This document shows, piece by piece, positions 23,480-35,048 of a stretch of DNA of 64,000 bases (its first letter is position 1; every line of letters begins with the position of its first letter). The translations under genes and the position numbers were made by a program. The notes beneath the pieces are model-generated. The model searched no databases. It worked only from the letters and a program-made list of their open reading frames with translations, and was not told the origin of the DNA. This stretch comes from Telopea speciosissima (Eukaryota; Streptophyta; Magnoliopsida; Proteales; Proteaceae), in contig NC_057922.1 in NCBI RefSeq assembly GCF_018873765.1, positions 65,248,755-65,312,754 of the forward strand. The letters are read 5' to 3'.

Positions 23480-24660
23480 ATTTTCTCACCACTTCTTCTA
23501 AGGACATTTTAGATTTGCCCTTGATTCTTTTGGTTCCTTCAATCTGAATCAAATCATTCTTTTGTACTGGAGCATCTAAAGGCATCTGTTGAACATGAAC
23601 ATGTCACTTCAAACGATTTTTTCATAACTTATCATGTATCGGAGCTATTCCCAAACTAGCTCTAATATGATCTTTCCCTACTTTATCCTTTCTACTTTTG
23701 GGTTTTGGCTCTCACCCATCTCAACATCCTCATCTCTGCTACACTGAGTTTATCTATATAATACTTTTTAACTGCCCAACATTACGCATCATACATCATA
23801 GCCATTCGTATGATTGTCTTATAAAATTTACTTTAAGTTTTAAAGGAATACGCTGATCATATAACACATTGGGCGTACCTCTCAACTTCATCCATCATAT
23901 TTTAACTCTCTATGAAACATTATCCTCTATATCACCTTCTTTATTTATGATTGAACCGAAATATCTAAAATAATCACTTTGCAAAATCTTCCTCTTATCA
24001 ATTATCACCACTTCATTAACCGTCTTAATGTAACCAAAGTTACACATCATGTATTCCGTCTGCATTATACTTACCTTAAAACCTTTTGATTCCAATGTTG
24101 ATATCCATAATTCTAATTCGGCATTAATCCTTGTTTCTGTCTCATCCAACAAAACAATGTCATAAGCTAAAAAACATACACCAAGGAAACCTCATCTTTA
24201 ATGCCTCTGGTTAAATCATCTATGATAAGTGCAAACAAATAAGGATTTAAAGTTGATCATTGATGTAACCCAATTATAATTGAGAATTCATTACATTGGT
24301 CCCCGATGTTCTTCCACTTGTCACCGCACCATTATACATATTCTTAATTATGTCCACATATTTACTTGAAACGCTTCTCTTCTCTAATACTTGTCAGATT
24401 AACTCTCTAGGGACTCTGTTATAAGTTTTTTCTAAATCAATAAAGACCATATGAAGATCCCTATTGCAATCTCTAAATCTTTACATAAGTCTCTTAATTA
24501 AATAAATAGCTTCCATCGTGGATATTTATTGCCATAAAATCAAATTAGTTCTTTCTTGTCTCAAGTGGTTTTCAATAACTCTCTCCCATAATTTTATAGT
24601 ATGACTCATTAGTTTTATGTCTTTATAATTATTGCAGCTCTGAATATCACCTAATGACAA
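23480..24660 (-). mobile_element. RTE-like LINE, reverse-transcriptase remnant
   Basis: On the minus strand, broken frames spell the RT region of a plant LINE: LMSHTIKLWERVIEN, STMEAIYLI, DLHMVFIDLEK, then ELELWISTLESKGFKVS, MQTEYMMCNF and RYFGSIINKEGDIEDNVS, ending with the tail that encodes LIQIEGTKR. Several stops and frameshifts are present and the YADD-type active site is damaged, so it is inactive. The 5' half and true 3' end are missing. Confidence 0.8.
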
Positions 24661-24960
24661 AAAAATTAGAAGATCAAGTTTTCCTTAAGCCATGGTGGAG
24701 GGAAATTCTTTGACAATGGCTTTCCAATGAGCCAAAAAAGGTATTGTACAACAAGGCGAGAGTATTATCAACTTTTTCCAATAAAGGATCATAGGATGGT
24801 GGTTGAAGCCTTTCAATGCTGTGAAAAAAATAAAAAAAAACTTTGTCCAAGTTTAGATATATCAAAGTCCTTTTCTTCCAAACTTGATGAAGTCTGAATT
24901 CTGAAATGCTTCTACTATCACTTTTGCATGCGATTTACATTTACCGATAATATTTGGGAA
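24661..24960 (-). pseudogene. Unidentified coding-like fragment abutting the LINE
   Basis: Minus-strand frames read SHAKVIVEAFQNSDFIKFGRK (24940-24870 area), then, after a frame change, SIERLQPPSYDPLLEKVDN and LALLYNTFFGSLESH. The composition looks like real protein rather than translated repeat. I do not recognise the family. It directly precedes the truncated LINE RT in the same orientation, so it could be a gene scrap or a diverged LINE part. Confidence 0.3.
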
Positions 24961-26216
24961 ACCATTAATCTTGGCATGTATTCCGAGTCTCTCACACCCT
25001 TGAAGATAAAGTTATAGGTATTTATCGGTGGCTATTTTGGTCATCGTCGATACTGATACCAAAACCGATATGGTATGGATAGGACCATATCAATTAAAAA
25101 ACGATTCAATTTTTGGCCGATACTTTTGATCTACATTAGTCTCGTATTGAAATTGGGTAACTACGATATCAATAGATTCCATATGTGTCGATCGATATGA
25201 TACCGATATCTTGATCTTTGCTTGACATTTATTACTTCTCTAAATTTGCCATGTGGTATTTATTGCTTCACTAAATCTGCCATGTGACATGGGCTTGGGT
25301 GGATCCTTTAAAGTAGTCCTTTTAACTAGTAAAATTTTAGTTCAAATTTAAAAAAGATTGAGTTTTCCTTCACTCACAGTAAAGGCATAAAAAATTAACA
25401 TATGGAATCTGATCCTTCAATTGGATTAAAGGTAAAACTTCGTTAAGAACTCCATTCTCTCTCTCTCTCTCTCTTTCTCTTTCTATTCAAAGTAATTTGC
25501 GCAAAGAACTCTCTTTAATAGAATATATCATTTTTTGCTACGGAGCTCACAAGGGGGTTGTGGATTCTATTGTCCAAACATCAGATGCTGGTATTTTAGA
25601 TCTTCGTTAATAAGGGCAAGAGTAAATGATGATATTCCCGGTTCAAAGAAACCAATCATACTATATTAAGACATTCTCTCTTTACCTCGAAAACTTTATC
25701 GTGATGAATTTAAGCAAAATATCTTTGCATGGCCTACTTTTTTTTGGGTGGTGGATCGTTGCTAGGGATGTAAACGAATTGAATTTGGCTCAAATTACTA
25801 CTATCTGAATTCAAATTCATTTACTGGACATATCCGTACCTGATCCGATATCTGACGGAATTTTAAAAACTATTATTATGTTTGAGTTCGAGATTTTATT
25901 GGATAAATCTGCTTTGCTCCTTCTAAGTTATATTTTACCAATGATTTGAGTGTGGGGTCTTCTATGCTAGTCTGAATTTTGAAAAACTTGGGCCAACCTT
26001 AGGCAGATATTTTTCATTTTTAGCTTATATCCCAATCTTGGGCCATTCTAGTTTGTTTCAGCTTAGGATCGAACACTCGAACTAGTATGGGCTGGCCAGT
26101 GCCTCAATCAACCTTAGTCTAGTCCAGTCCAGTCCAACTTTTGAAATTTCTCAACCTTAACCTAGCCCATCTCAGCCCAAGCTCAAAAAAATTAAGCTAG
26201 GGATGGTGCATGTTTT
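24961..26216. other. No gene; degenerate repeats
   Basis: 25030-25210 is a 'ccgatatggta / gataccgatatc' repeat like that near 2950. 25764-25920 begins 'gctagggatgtaaacgaa', a diverged end of the small MULE-like family, with no partner end found. A CT microsatellite sits near 25452-25475. Confidence 0.5.
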
Positions 26217-26375
26217 TGGACCTTTATCCGTTGCTGTAACTGGAGCGCTGTTATGCGCATCGTGTGATGTAGCAACGGCCATGTGTGCACAGTGGGGTCT
26301 GCTATGCACATATTGCCGCTGTTGCACCGCATGATGCGCACAACAACGCTCCAGTTACAACAGCGAATAAAAACT
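26217..26375. repeat. Foldback MITE (ggac..tttatccg family)
   Basis: An imperfect palindrome. 'tttatccgttgctgtaactg' and 'gagcgctgttatgcgcatcg' on the left mirror 'gatgcgcacaacaacgctcc' and 'agttacaacagcgaataaaa' on the right. Same family as 33664-33780 and 44958-45042. Confidence 0.75.
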
Positions 26376-29300
26376 TCCATGTTTTTGGGGCCAAAATTGC
26401 ACCCTTAGCTTCCCCCCCTCCCCCCTCAAAAAAAAAAAAAAAAAGCCAGGGCCATGAGCCCATGAGATGATAAAGTAGGACGATTAGACTATTCTTTTGG
26501 GGGTGACAGGCTTGGAGAACTCTTCTAAGTTCTCATAATGGGTGGAGTCATAACTCTCTCTCTCTCAAAAGTCCTAAATGGTTCTCTTTTTTCCTTTTCT
26601 TTTTCTCGGTTGAATTGTGAGGCTCTTCCTTTTGGACATTCTCCACTGTAGGTTAGGCAGGCTAGTTAGCTTTACTCTAGAGTAAACCCGTCGTTTTGTT
26701 TAGTATTATTGGTAATGACTTCTTTAGGTAAACCTCTCCTTTGTTCAACATCTTTCTCCACCCATCCGAACAAAAAAAATAAATAACTAAATTTGGGTGA
26801 AACATATTATAATGGTTCATCTTGATTAGTCAAGTGATAGATTTGACGGTATTCAAAGTTTATAGACAGATAGATCTCAAGATCCCTTACAAGGAAAGCT
26901 TCAGTCTGAATAGAATTTATCAAATGAATAAAGTTTCAAAATTAGGATTACGTGAAACACAGTAAGTGTGCGTGGACATATATGGTGATGCATATCAATA
27001 TACAATACATTATTTGATTGAGTTAAATTTTCAAAGTTGACACATCGGTCAATACGAGGCATGTACTATGTACCAATGGATAAAATTGTCACATCATCAT
27101 TTCACGTAACAACCCTAATAAGCTTATCAAGGCTGTTCAAATAATTTTTCTTTTATTTTTCCTCTTTTTAGTTACGTTTGGTTGCAATGGAAATTAAAGA
27201 AAAGAGAAATGAAATTTTAAAATCTCAAAAAGAAACTTTTGTAATCAGTATCCCATGTAATTTTATAAACCACTTAAATTTTTACTAGATTTGGTAATGA
27301 TACATTTTACATGTAATTTTTATTTTACTTTTAAATCAAAGAGAATTAGATGTAAAGTAAAATGAAATTTAATAATCAAATACGGAATGATTTGAACTTC
27401 GTGATTTAACCACTTGGGGTAATGATTACAAAAGTTTCTTTTTAGGTTTTAAAATTTCATTTCCCTACATTTAATTCCCGTTGCAACCAAATGTAATTTT
27501 CAGAAATTATCATCTTATTAGGTTTTAAAATTTCATTTCCTTACATCAAATTTATTTTTATTTTTTTGTTTTTTGGTGGGGAGCGGGGCGGCTAAGAGTG
27601 AAGTGAGATAAATCATCGATTTATTCTCTAACTGTGTATTTATCGAGTTCGATTCCTCTGTACATACCAATAGGTGAACGTACATACGAGAGCCAACCAC
27701 CTGTATTTTTTTACCATTTACAAGGGGAGGAGGGGTTTTTATGAAAACAAAATTTAAATTTGATTGGCTCTCACATGTACGTTCACCTGTTGATACGTAC
27801 AGATGATTCATTCTCGTATTTGCCCCGCCCCTCCCCCAAGTTTTCTTTTTCTCCAACCCGGATAACTTTTGAAGGATTGAAGACTCAAGTCACTTGTGAT
27901 AGTTACCTTCAAGATTTAAGAACGGAATTGGTTAGAATCGACCAAAATATGTCACCCAACAAATCAAACATAGATCGATTAAATTCGGATGTTTTTTTTT
28001 TAGGTAAATGAAATCGGAAACTGTAATCCTAAAAATCAAATAGATCGACCGAAATCGGAATCGGCTGATCCTATCCCAATATTAAAACACTGGTGGCATC
28101 AATTGGGTCAAGGATAAGTCTAGCGATCCACCCATATATGATATATCTGGTTTGGATGGTCCAATCTGACCATAATCACCCACGGGTCAAAAACGTAAGA
28201 CCCAACCCACGAATAGATGGGTTATTTCATGGGTTGAACTCATATTGTTGCCATCCCTAATCATTATATGAAAAAACAAGCCATAACCTTTATTTGATTC
28301 CCCAATCTACCTACTAAAGTTCCAGTGAAAGTGATCTTAATCCCTCGGATACCACAAGAAATTAAGGCTTTAGAGGCTGTATTAAGCGCGGCTGAAGGTA
28401 AGAAAACTACCTTTAATCATAGTTTTAGTTCATGGCATCAAATCAAATATTGGTCTGTTTCAAAATCGATATCGATACTGATATGTATCAGTTTGTATTG
28501 GTCATATCATACGTTTTTGCCCTCAAAGATACCAATACCAACATGGATTTTAACCATTTTACTATGTTTGCATCGTATCACTGATCTAGTATTGGCCAGC
28601 ATTGATATTGATATGGCCCATCCGATACCATATTCCTAAAACCCTTCCTCAAATACATTTAACCGCAGTTGTTTTACTACAACAAATCCACCCCTAAATG
28701 TGCCATAACAATTTAATAAAGGAGCAGAAAGCACGCCATCAGTCACGCTAGACATGCCACCCCTGCACCTTGACACAAGGGCACACTCCAGGTGTGCGGC
28801 GGTCATTTTGAACATCCTTGCGTTAGGGTGCAGGGGCTGCGCACCTTGTGCGATCGAGTGGCGTTCTCTTTCCCATTTAATAATGATGGTTTTGGGCTGA
28901 TTGTTCATCTGATTAGGGTTCTAATACTATCCAAAGAAGAATATAGAAGAACAAGCAAAGGCTAAAATGATTCTGTACCATTTAAAACTACACCACTTGA
29001 GTTAATTTAATTAGGACCGAGTTTGCCTCCACCCATGGTGAATGGGATGAGGGGTGTGAGAGAGCATGAATGACCATCGAGAGGGTATTTTGAAACATAC
29101 AAAAACCCTAGGAGGGGTTTGTGAACCCTAGGATGATAGGTGAACGTCTTCTATGAGTGTGGAGGAAAACTTTGTCCATTTTATTAAACAAGCATTTCAT
29201 TTCATTGAGTACCCCAAAAGCTTTGTTTTTTTTGGTAAGAAGTACCTCAAAAAGCTACACCAAACCTTTTGCACTTTAATATCAAGGCATACTCCCCAAT

Positions 29301-29600
29301 AGTCAAAAGATTATTCTAAATCTCCCCCTAGAATCTAATCTTCCATCAGTTTCAAAGTTCCGAAGCAACTTTTTGAGCTTGTGGTACTCAATTTCAAAAA
29401 GCCAAAGGAACCCTTCTTTGAATTCAAGGACAAACCTTTATCACAAACTTATAGAAGCTCTGCATTCATAAACTCCACACTCAAACTAAAGCTTCTTATT
29501 ACAACCTTCTTGATATGGAATAGTCAATATAGTAGAAAGTCACTACTAAACCTTTGAATTGAAGAAGTAGAAGGAGACCATTTTCTTCTCTAACTTTCCA
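26376..29600. other. Intergenic; repeats, no gene
   Basis: Contains the foldback at 27172-27496, a short inverted pair around 27600-27840 ('acgtacatacgagagccaac' mirrored by 'ggctctcacatgtacgt'), a 'ccgatatgg' repeat near 28440-28640 and a GC-richer foldback near 28700-28870. Positions from about 29000 on are the promoter side of the LURP-one-related gene. Confidence 0.5.
27172..27496. repeat. Long inverted-repeat element
   Basis: Arms begin TTACGTTTGGTTGCAATGG and, reversed from the right, TTACATTTGGTTGCAACGG. Mirrored inner words include 'gaaattttaaaa' and 'agaaacttttgtaat'. A related fragment occurs at 45445-45530. No clear target duplication, so the superfamily is not assigned. Confidence 0.7.
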
Positions 29601-29616
29601 CTACATTGATCACTTG

Positions 29617-29627
29617 GTTATATATTA
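29617..29627 (+). promoter_or_regulatory. Possible TATA box for the LURP-one-related gene
   Basis: 'ttatatatta' lies about 65 bp upstream of the chosen ATG. The spacing leaves room for a short 5' UTR. The call rests on motif and position only. Confidence 0.35.
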
Positions 29628-29689
29628 GTTAGTTGGGGGTAAAAGAGGGTTCTTCATTGTGGATTCTAAGAAAAATTTTAAGAGAAAAA

Positions 29690-30504
29690 ATGTCTGCAAC
29701 TGCCATTATCAAGCCCATTGTGAGCAAACTCTATTGTTCTGCTTCACAGGTAGTAGTACTCACAGTGAGAAAGAGGCCTCATGTTGTGAATGGAGGAGGT
29801 TTTGTAGTCACGGATTGCAGCCAAAAGATTATTTTCAAGGTTGATGGTTGTGGAACTTTAGGCATCAAAGGAGAATTGATCCTGAGAGATGCTGATGGAG
29901 AATCTCTGCTTCTAATTCGCCGAAAGGTATATATTCTAGCCAATAATATAATCAATTCTTGGAGTATATAGATATATTCATTCAATCTATACTTGCAGGG
30001 AGGCATGTTTCAAGCTCTAAGCATTCATAGGCAATGGAAAGGTTATATGGTGGACTATGAAGGAACAGAGAAGTTGGTTTTTAGCCTAAAAGAGCCAAAC
30101 TCATGCCTTGCAAAGAACATTAAAGTGAATGTTGTACCTAAGAAATGCAATATTAATATGGACTGGGATTTTGAGGTCAGGGGTTCTTTTCCTGATAAAG
30201 CTTGTGTCATTATTGATTCTGCTGGAAACACAGTTGCAAAGGTAACTATACTTCCTTACCCACTTTCCCACTTTGTTTGAGAGAAAGAGAGAGAGAATTC
30301 TTTAGTCTGAGCCACTTAAGAAAATTTTAACTTGGTGGGTCTAATTGTTGATAAGTGCAGGTTGGAGTGAAGAAGGAGGCACAGTTGATGATGGTAAGCA
30401 AGGATCTCTATCAGGTGGAGGTGCAACCAGGATTTGATCAAGCTTTTGTTTGTGGGGTTGTAGCTGTTCTTGACAATATCTATGATGAGTCTACTCATTG
30501 TTGA
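29690..30504 (+). CDS. LURP-one-related (LOR, DUF567) protein
   Basis: Three exons: 29690-29926, 29999-30241, 30361-30504. All introns are short, phase 0 and GT-AG, and the product is 207 residues, the usual size for this family. The Tubby-like C-terminal fold family to which LOR proteins belong is recognisable from the strand pattern: LTVRKRPHVVNGGGFVV, VDGCGTLGIKGELILRDADG, LLLIRRK, then QWKGYMVDY, DWDFEVRGSFPDKACVI and QAFVCGVVAVLDNIYDES at the end. Arabidopsis LURP1 is induced during defence against oomycetes; most members have no assigned biochemistry, so none is claimed here. An upstream in-frame ATG at 29633 would add 19 residues; I prefer 29690 because family members start just before this strand. 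A TATA-like site lies about 65 bp upstream. Confidence 0.93.
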
Positions 30505-31104
30505 ACAGATTTTGAGACTGGGAAGAACATGTCTCCAACTATTATTTAAGCAATTCTATTTGTTTTTGTTTGTTTTTTGGTTGATCTTGAAATGTTAATG
30601 GATGGGGATGGTTTTACTATATATTTTCTATACTGATACTGACTCTGGCCCTAATTTTCTTCTACCCATAAAAATGAAACAAGAAGTTTGCCATTTTTTG
30701 GCTTCTCTTTCTGAAGAGTTCATAGTTTTGTGCATCGACAGTTCCCTTCCGTGATGGTTGCTATTTTGATACCATGTGAGATTTCAAGCAAGAACTATTA
30801 GGTGGAAGGCTCAACTATTGGGTTAGAATCCACTTTTTGACAAGGTTATGTGAGAATCAAATAAGCAAGAAAGCAACAAGTGAACAAAATTTATATGAAA
30901 TCCAAGTGAGACAAATAATCAAACAATACAAGAGCAACACAAATGTAGCACAAGAGATTTTCGTGGAAAACCCTCCAATGAAGATGGAAAATTCCACTTT
31001 TGTCTCGAACAGGAAGGGTTGTTTTGGTTAAGACAACGATGAGTGATGTTCCTACAAATTGGATGTCTTGTTTTTTTTTAATTCCTAATAAAATAAAAAT
31101 TATA
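30505..31104. other. 3' flank of the LURP-one-related gene; no gene
   Basis: The 3' UTR should lie in the first 150 bases. The rest has no recognisable content. Confidence 0.5.
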
Positions 31105-31273
31105 GGAAAAAAGATCTCTGTCCGGGAGTGTGGCCTATGCCAGCACTCCCATGAGTCTATCTCTCTCCTCCCCATGTGACAAGACACCTCTGCTCCCTTG
31201 TTTTAAGAAAAAGAGAGATAGACACACGGGAGTGCTGGCATAGGCCACACTCCAGTGCAGAAAACTGCTTCCC
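31105..31273. repeat. Foldback MITE (cataggccacactcc family), 169 bp
   Basis: Arms 'gggagtgtggcctatgccag' and 'ctggcataggccacactcc' are near-perfect mirrors about 60 bp long. The same length as the copy at 32601-32769. Flanks 'aaaattata' and 'taaaatata' may be a decayed 9-bp duplication. Confidence 0.8.
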
Positions 31274-31533
31274 TAAAATATATTCCAAATTAGACACAAT
31301 TAGCTCAAGATTTTGGAAAAGGGCTGAGGGGGAGAAGAAAAAGTGGTGTGGTATTCCGTGGAATAGGTTTATGTACCAAAAACTATGGATGGGTTGGGTT
31401 TTTGACTTTCAACTATTGTTGTGTTTCAGCGTATAATTACACTTCATCATGTGCTAACACAATAAATCATCTACAACTTTTGGTGTACTACTATTGGATG
31501 GTTTCCTTGTTGGGATTTCCTACCTAATAAGCA

Positions 31534-32144
31534 AGGTGTTAATCGGTTTGATTTTGGTTAATTGGTTCGGTTTCGTTCAGTTCAAAGTGTAAAGGGTAGA
31601 AATCAAAACCGAACCGTTGTTTATTAAACAATTCTAATATCTTAAATTGAAATCTATTAATAAAATGATTCCGGTTAAACGATTTTTAAAAGGTTTTCAG
31701 TTAAACTCTTTCTAATAGTTTCGATTTTGTTGTCGATTCGAGCATATATGGGAACAAACCTATTTTTGAAGCTTGATAAAGAAATATGATGTTGCTGAAC
31801 TTTAACCACGACATCTAAGCCCAAATTGTGACTTAAGAAATAAGAAAAATTTACAGTAAATTATATAGATTTACAAAACGGTAGAGAGGGTATATAGAAT
31901 GCCAAAACTAACACGTTTATTTATTTATTTATCATCGATTTAGTATGTACAATCGGTTCAACAGCATACCAGTTTTAGTTGATTCAAAATCGAAAATTTA
32001 AGCAGTTTCATTTCTTAAAATTAAAATCGAACAATTTAATAAACTATTTCATTTCTTAATATCAAAACCGAAATCGAGTAATAAATAGTTTATCGGTTCT
32101 GGTTTAGATGGTTCGATTCAGTTTCAGTTTGGAATTCACACCCC
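31534..32144. mobile_element. MULE-like nonautonomous element with 9-bp TSD
   Basis: Begins AGGTGTTAATCGGTTTG and ends GAATTCACACCCC. It is flanked by 'taataagca' at 31525-31533 and 32145-32153. The interior is rich in 'cggtttcggtt', 'aaaaccgaa' and 'aaatcgaa' words. No coding sequence. Confidence 0.7.
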
Positions 32145-33300
32145 TAATAAGCACTAATAACCTAGATTATTGATTGAGTACAGTACACCAATATATAAGT
32201 TAAGAGAGAATGTTTGCTACGACACCAAAGTATAGTTTCTCATCAATGGGGGTGGGAAACCAAATCGTCCAATTAATGAGGAGTGTGTGCGGGATCCATG
32301 GTAGATGTGAGAGGATGTGTTCAGGAACATGCACACTGGCATCATGCCAATATTTTCCTCATAAGTTAATTATGCTTGGAAAAAATTGTTGTATTTCTCC
32401 TTACAAATTAAGATTTTTCAAGGAACATTTTCTTATTGGCCAAAGTTTTCCTTTCATATATATAGAAGGAAGCTCCATAGGTGAAGTGACCTTGTGATTA
32501 GACTCCTGATTCGTCATCACACTTTCGTCCCATATTGAGTCGGTTGAACCTATCCTCCCCTCTGTCCATCCGCTAACAATATTTTTTCTATAAGTTAATT
32601 GGGAAAAAGTTCTCTGTCCGGGAGTGTGGCCTACGCCAGCACTCCCATGAGTCTATCTTTCTCCTCCCCATGTGAAAAGATACCTATATCCCCTTGTTTT
32701 AAGGAGGAGAGAGAGAGACACATGGGAGTGCTAGTGTAGGCCACACTCCCGTACAGAAAACTGCTTCCAAAGTTAATTATACAATATGCTTGGAGAAAGT
32801 TTTTGTATTTCTTCCTATAAAGTCAAAGTTTTCCTTTCACCTGTATAGAAAGAAGCTCTATAAGTGAAGTGACTTTGTGATTGGACTCTTGAGTCATCAT
32901 CTATTAGGTACTTAACTAATCACTCTGGCAGTAAGTAAATCTTTCCATGAGGATCCACTCTGTCTGACAGTTGTAGTGTTTTCTTGATGGATTTCACTCT
33001 ACTCCAAGTAGTCCTTTCCGTGACGTGGTACTTGACTCTGATACCAAATATTAGGTAATTAATCGATACAACAAAAGCTCCAAAGCTGATGGAACACATT
33101 AAATCAAGCTCTTTAACCTATCTCACATTAGGCTAGTGCAATCTACCACCCATACAAAAGATTGAGCCCCATTAGGCACATAACATTTCATCATCATAAT
33201 TTGACCCCATATTGAGTAAGGTGAAACTATCGTCCCCTCTACCCATCCGATGCTATTAATATCCATAGATAAAGGAAAAACGTAGTCTTTTTTATTTAAT
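32145..33300. repeat. Diverged direct duplication flanking a MITE
   Basis: Segment 32200-32590 is partly repeated at 32760-33260. Shared words are 'atgcttgga', 'tttcctttca', 'tagaaggaagctc', 'gtgaagtgac', 'ttgtgatt', 'cccatattgagt' and 'cccctctgtccatccg'. The MITE at 32601-32769 lies between the copies. No gene is recognised. Confidence 0.55.
32601..32769. repeat. Foldback MITE (cataggccacactcc family) with 9-bp TSD
   Basis: Starts GGGAAAAAGTTCTCTG and ends CAGAAAACTGCTTCCA. The arms, about 60 bp, mirror each other. Flanked by perfect 'aagttaatt' at 32592-32600 and 32770-32778. The 9-bp duplication suggests Mutator-type mobilisation. Confidence 0.85.
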
Positions 33301-33419
33301 TGTAATGTCTAAGTTATTTTTAAGAAAAAGCACCATGATATCTTTCTCTTACCTTAGAAGATCCAATTTTATCAACAACAACGAAAAGGAAAATGTATAA
33401 ATTTGTTGTGCAGAAACAA

Positions 33420-33855
33420 TAAGGAAGAGAGAGAGACAGAGACAGAGACAGAAATAGGCATAACTCACAAGGCTGATACTTTTGTGTTATATAAATCTTC
33501 CCTTTTGCTGAAGACCTTGCCATCACAGTGACTTCTCGATTGTCTCTCTAGGCTGCTCTTCTTCTAACACAATCGAGGACATCCACATCACGATGTTCGA
33601 CTTCAGTCATAAAATTGAAGCCAATACGACTTTATATGGATGCCATTAGAGTTGGAAACTAAGGGATCATTATCCGCTACTATACTCATCGTGCGGCGTT
33701 GTAGGTGCCATGTGTGCACAGCGAGCCCCACATGGCACCTACAACGCCGCACGATGAGTACAACAGCGAATAAAAATCCAAAACTAAGCTCCATAATCAA
33801 AATACCAAGCAAGCAAGAGAGAGAGAGAGAAATATGGATTAAAATCACATATCGT
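33420..33855. repeat. Dispersed repeat, related to 38810-39130
   Basis: Shares with 38810-39130 the words 'atcgaggacatccacatcac', 'attgaagccaata', 'gccattagagttggaaacta' and 'taccaagcaagcaag', and on the opposite strand 'gatggcaaggtcttc'. The two copies have the blocks in a different order and orientation, so they are rearranged relatives. This copy is split by the MITE 33664-33780. Confidence 0.7.
33664..33780. repeat. Palindromic MITE, 117 bp, with 8-bp TSD and empty site in window
   Basis: Arms of about 50 bp ('cgtgcggcgttgtaggtgcc' against 'ggcacctacaacgccgcacg') flank a short centre. The flanks are 'aaactaag' at 33656-33663 and 33781-33788. The related repeat near 38920-38960 reads straight through this point ('ggaaactatgatccttaatc'), which is an empty-site equivalent. 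Confidence 0.85.
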
Positions 33856-34043
33856 GTTTTTTAACCATTGGATGTTATAAAGGCTAGGTGTAATGATCTT
33901 AAGGGGTGCTGGACCGTCCAGCTCCAGCCGCGGCGGTACTGGAGCCAGGTCCCATTCTTTATCAAAAGAAAAGAGAGAGGGCCCATATTTTTAAATCTTT
34001 CACACGCAGTTCAAGAGAAAAACTTTTACCCTCCTTACCACAG

Positions 34044-34044
<1 letters not shown>

Positions 34045-34077
<33 letters not shown>
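34045..34077. repeat. Poly-A tract
   Basis: An uninterrupted A-run of roughly 30 bases. Either a microsatellite or the tail of an unrecognised retroposon. Confidence 0.8.
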
Positions 34078-34078
<1 letters not shown>

Positions 34079-34083
34079 AGCCC

Positions 34084-34610
34084 CGGACCCAAGGGTGACG
34101 CAATTCTTTAGTCAGATGAAAGATTGCATCACCGGTGGGGTAGGTCATAGGTCATGTGACCGGATTCAATTAGTGAAAAGATAAACAAGGGTACCCATCC
34201 TAATAATAGATATAGTCTAATATGCTTTACTAAGTTGATTACGGAAGCTCGTCTATTTGACATAAACACCCTTAGATGCTTTCTTCTACCATTGGATTCA
34301 ATCTACATCGAGTAAAAGCACAACTGACAAACCTAGTGGCCCGGTTATTCATACCTTTTCGAAAGGGCTAATTTAGTACTTTCAAGTACTTAGAGTAGTA
34401 TTACTTCTGATCAAACGCGAAGACCGTTTGGTCTATACCTTCTCCCCCAACCAAACAAAATTTCTCCATCCTCTGCAACCTGCAATTCAGCAAATCTCTC
34501 TCTGTCTCTCTCTCCAATTACGCTTCGTTTAGAATTTGTATAGAAGGAGAAGGAAGGAGCAGAAGAACCCTCCTATCAAACGATTCCGTTTCAGTAAAGG
34601 CCAAGACACG
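34084..34610. other. Promoter and 5' UTR region of the COPT gene
   Basis: No other gene. A CT-rich stretch ('ctctctctgtctctctctcc') at 34494-34516 sits shortly before the start codon, a common plant 5' UTR feature. No convincing TATA box was chosen. Confidence 0.45.
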
Positions 34611-35048
34611 ATGATGCACATGACTTTCTACTGGGGTAAGAAGGTTACCCTGCTCATCGACTCATGGAAGACCGATTCATGGACGAGTTACGCTCTCACC
34701 ATACTCGCTTGCTTCCTCTTCTCCGTCTTTTATCAGTACATGGAGGATCGTCGTATCCGCTTCAAAGTCTTCGCTACGGCTAAGAAGCCCTCCAACATCT
34801 CATCGATCGATACCCCTCTTCTCCTTCCAACGCTCGCCGGTGGCCGCTGGAAAAACCCCGCCAGGTATGGCGCTGCTACCTTGTTTTGTGTTAATTCGGC
34901 CATCGGGTACCTGTTGATGCTCGCAGTCATGTCCTTCAATGGAGGTGTCTTTTTGGCCATCGTTTTGGGGCTCTCTTTTGGGTATTTGCTCTTCAGGATT
35001 GCTGATGAAGACCTTTTGGCTGTGGAGAATCCCTGCGCTTGTGCTTGA
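34611..35048 (+). CDS. COPT5: Copper transporter, COPT5-like (Ctr family)
   Basis: A single-exon frame; the start [10 protein letters not shown] at 34611 gives 145 residues, matching plant COPT5. Ctr proteins are trimeric channels that move Cu(I) across membranes; COPT5 acts on the vacuolar/prevacuolar membrane to export copper. Visible features are: a short Met-rich N-terminus (MMHM), first membrane segment (about 27-45, [19 protein letters not shown]), a loop, a second segment containing the family MxxxM signature as MLAVM (about residues 104-108), a third containing GxxxG as GLSFG, and a C-terminal Cys motif (CACA). An in-frame upstream ATG at 34536 would add 25 basic residues; I reject it because the family begins directly with the Met-rich segment. 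No damage is seen. Confidence 0.95.
   Translation: MMHMTFYWGKKVTLLIDSWKTDSWTSYALTILACFLFSVFYQYMEDRRIRFKVFATAKKPSNISSIDTPLLLPTLAGGRWKNPARYGAATLFCVNSAIGYLLMLAVMSFNGGVFLAIVLGLSFGYLLFRIADEDLLAVENPCACA

Noticed and set aside
34536-34610. Upstream in-frame ATG extending the COPT protein by 25 residues
   Set aside because: The extension is basic and low complexity, while COPT5 proteins begin at the Met-rich segment encoded from 34611.
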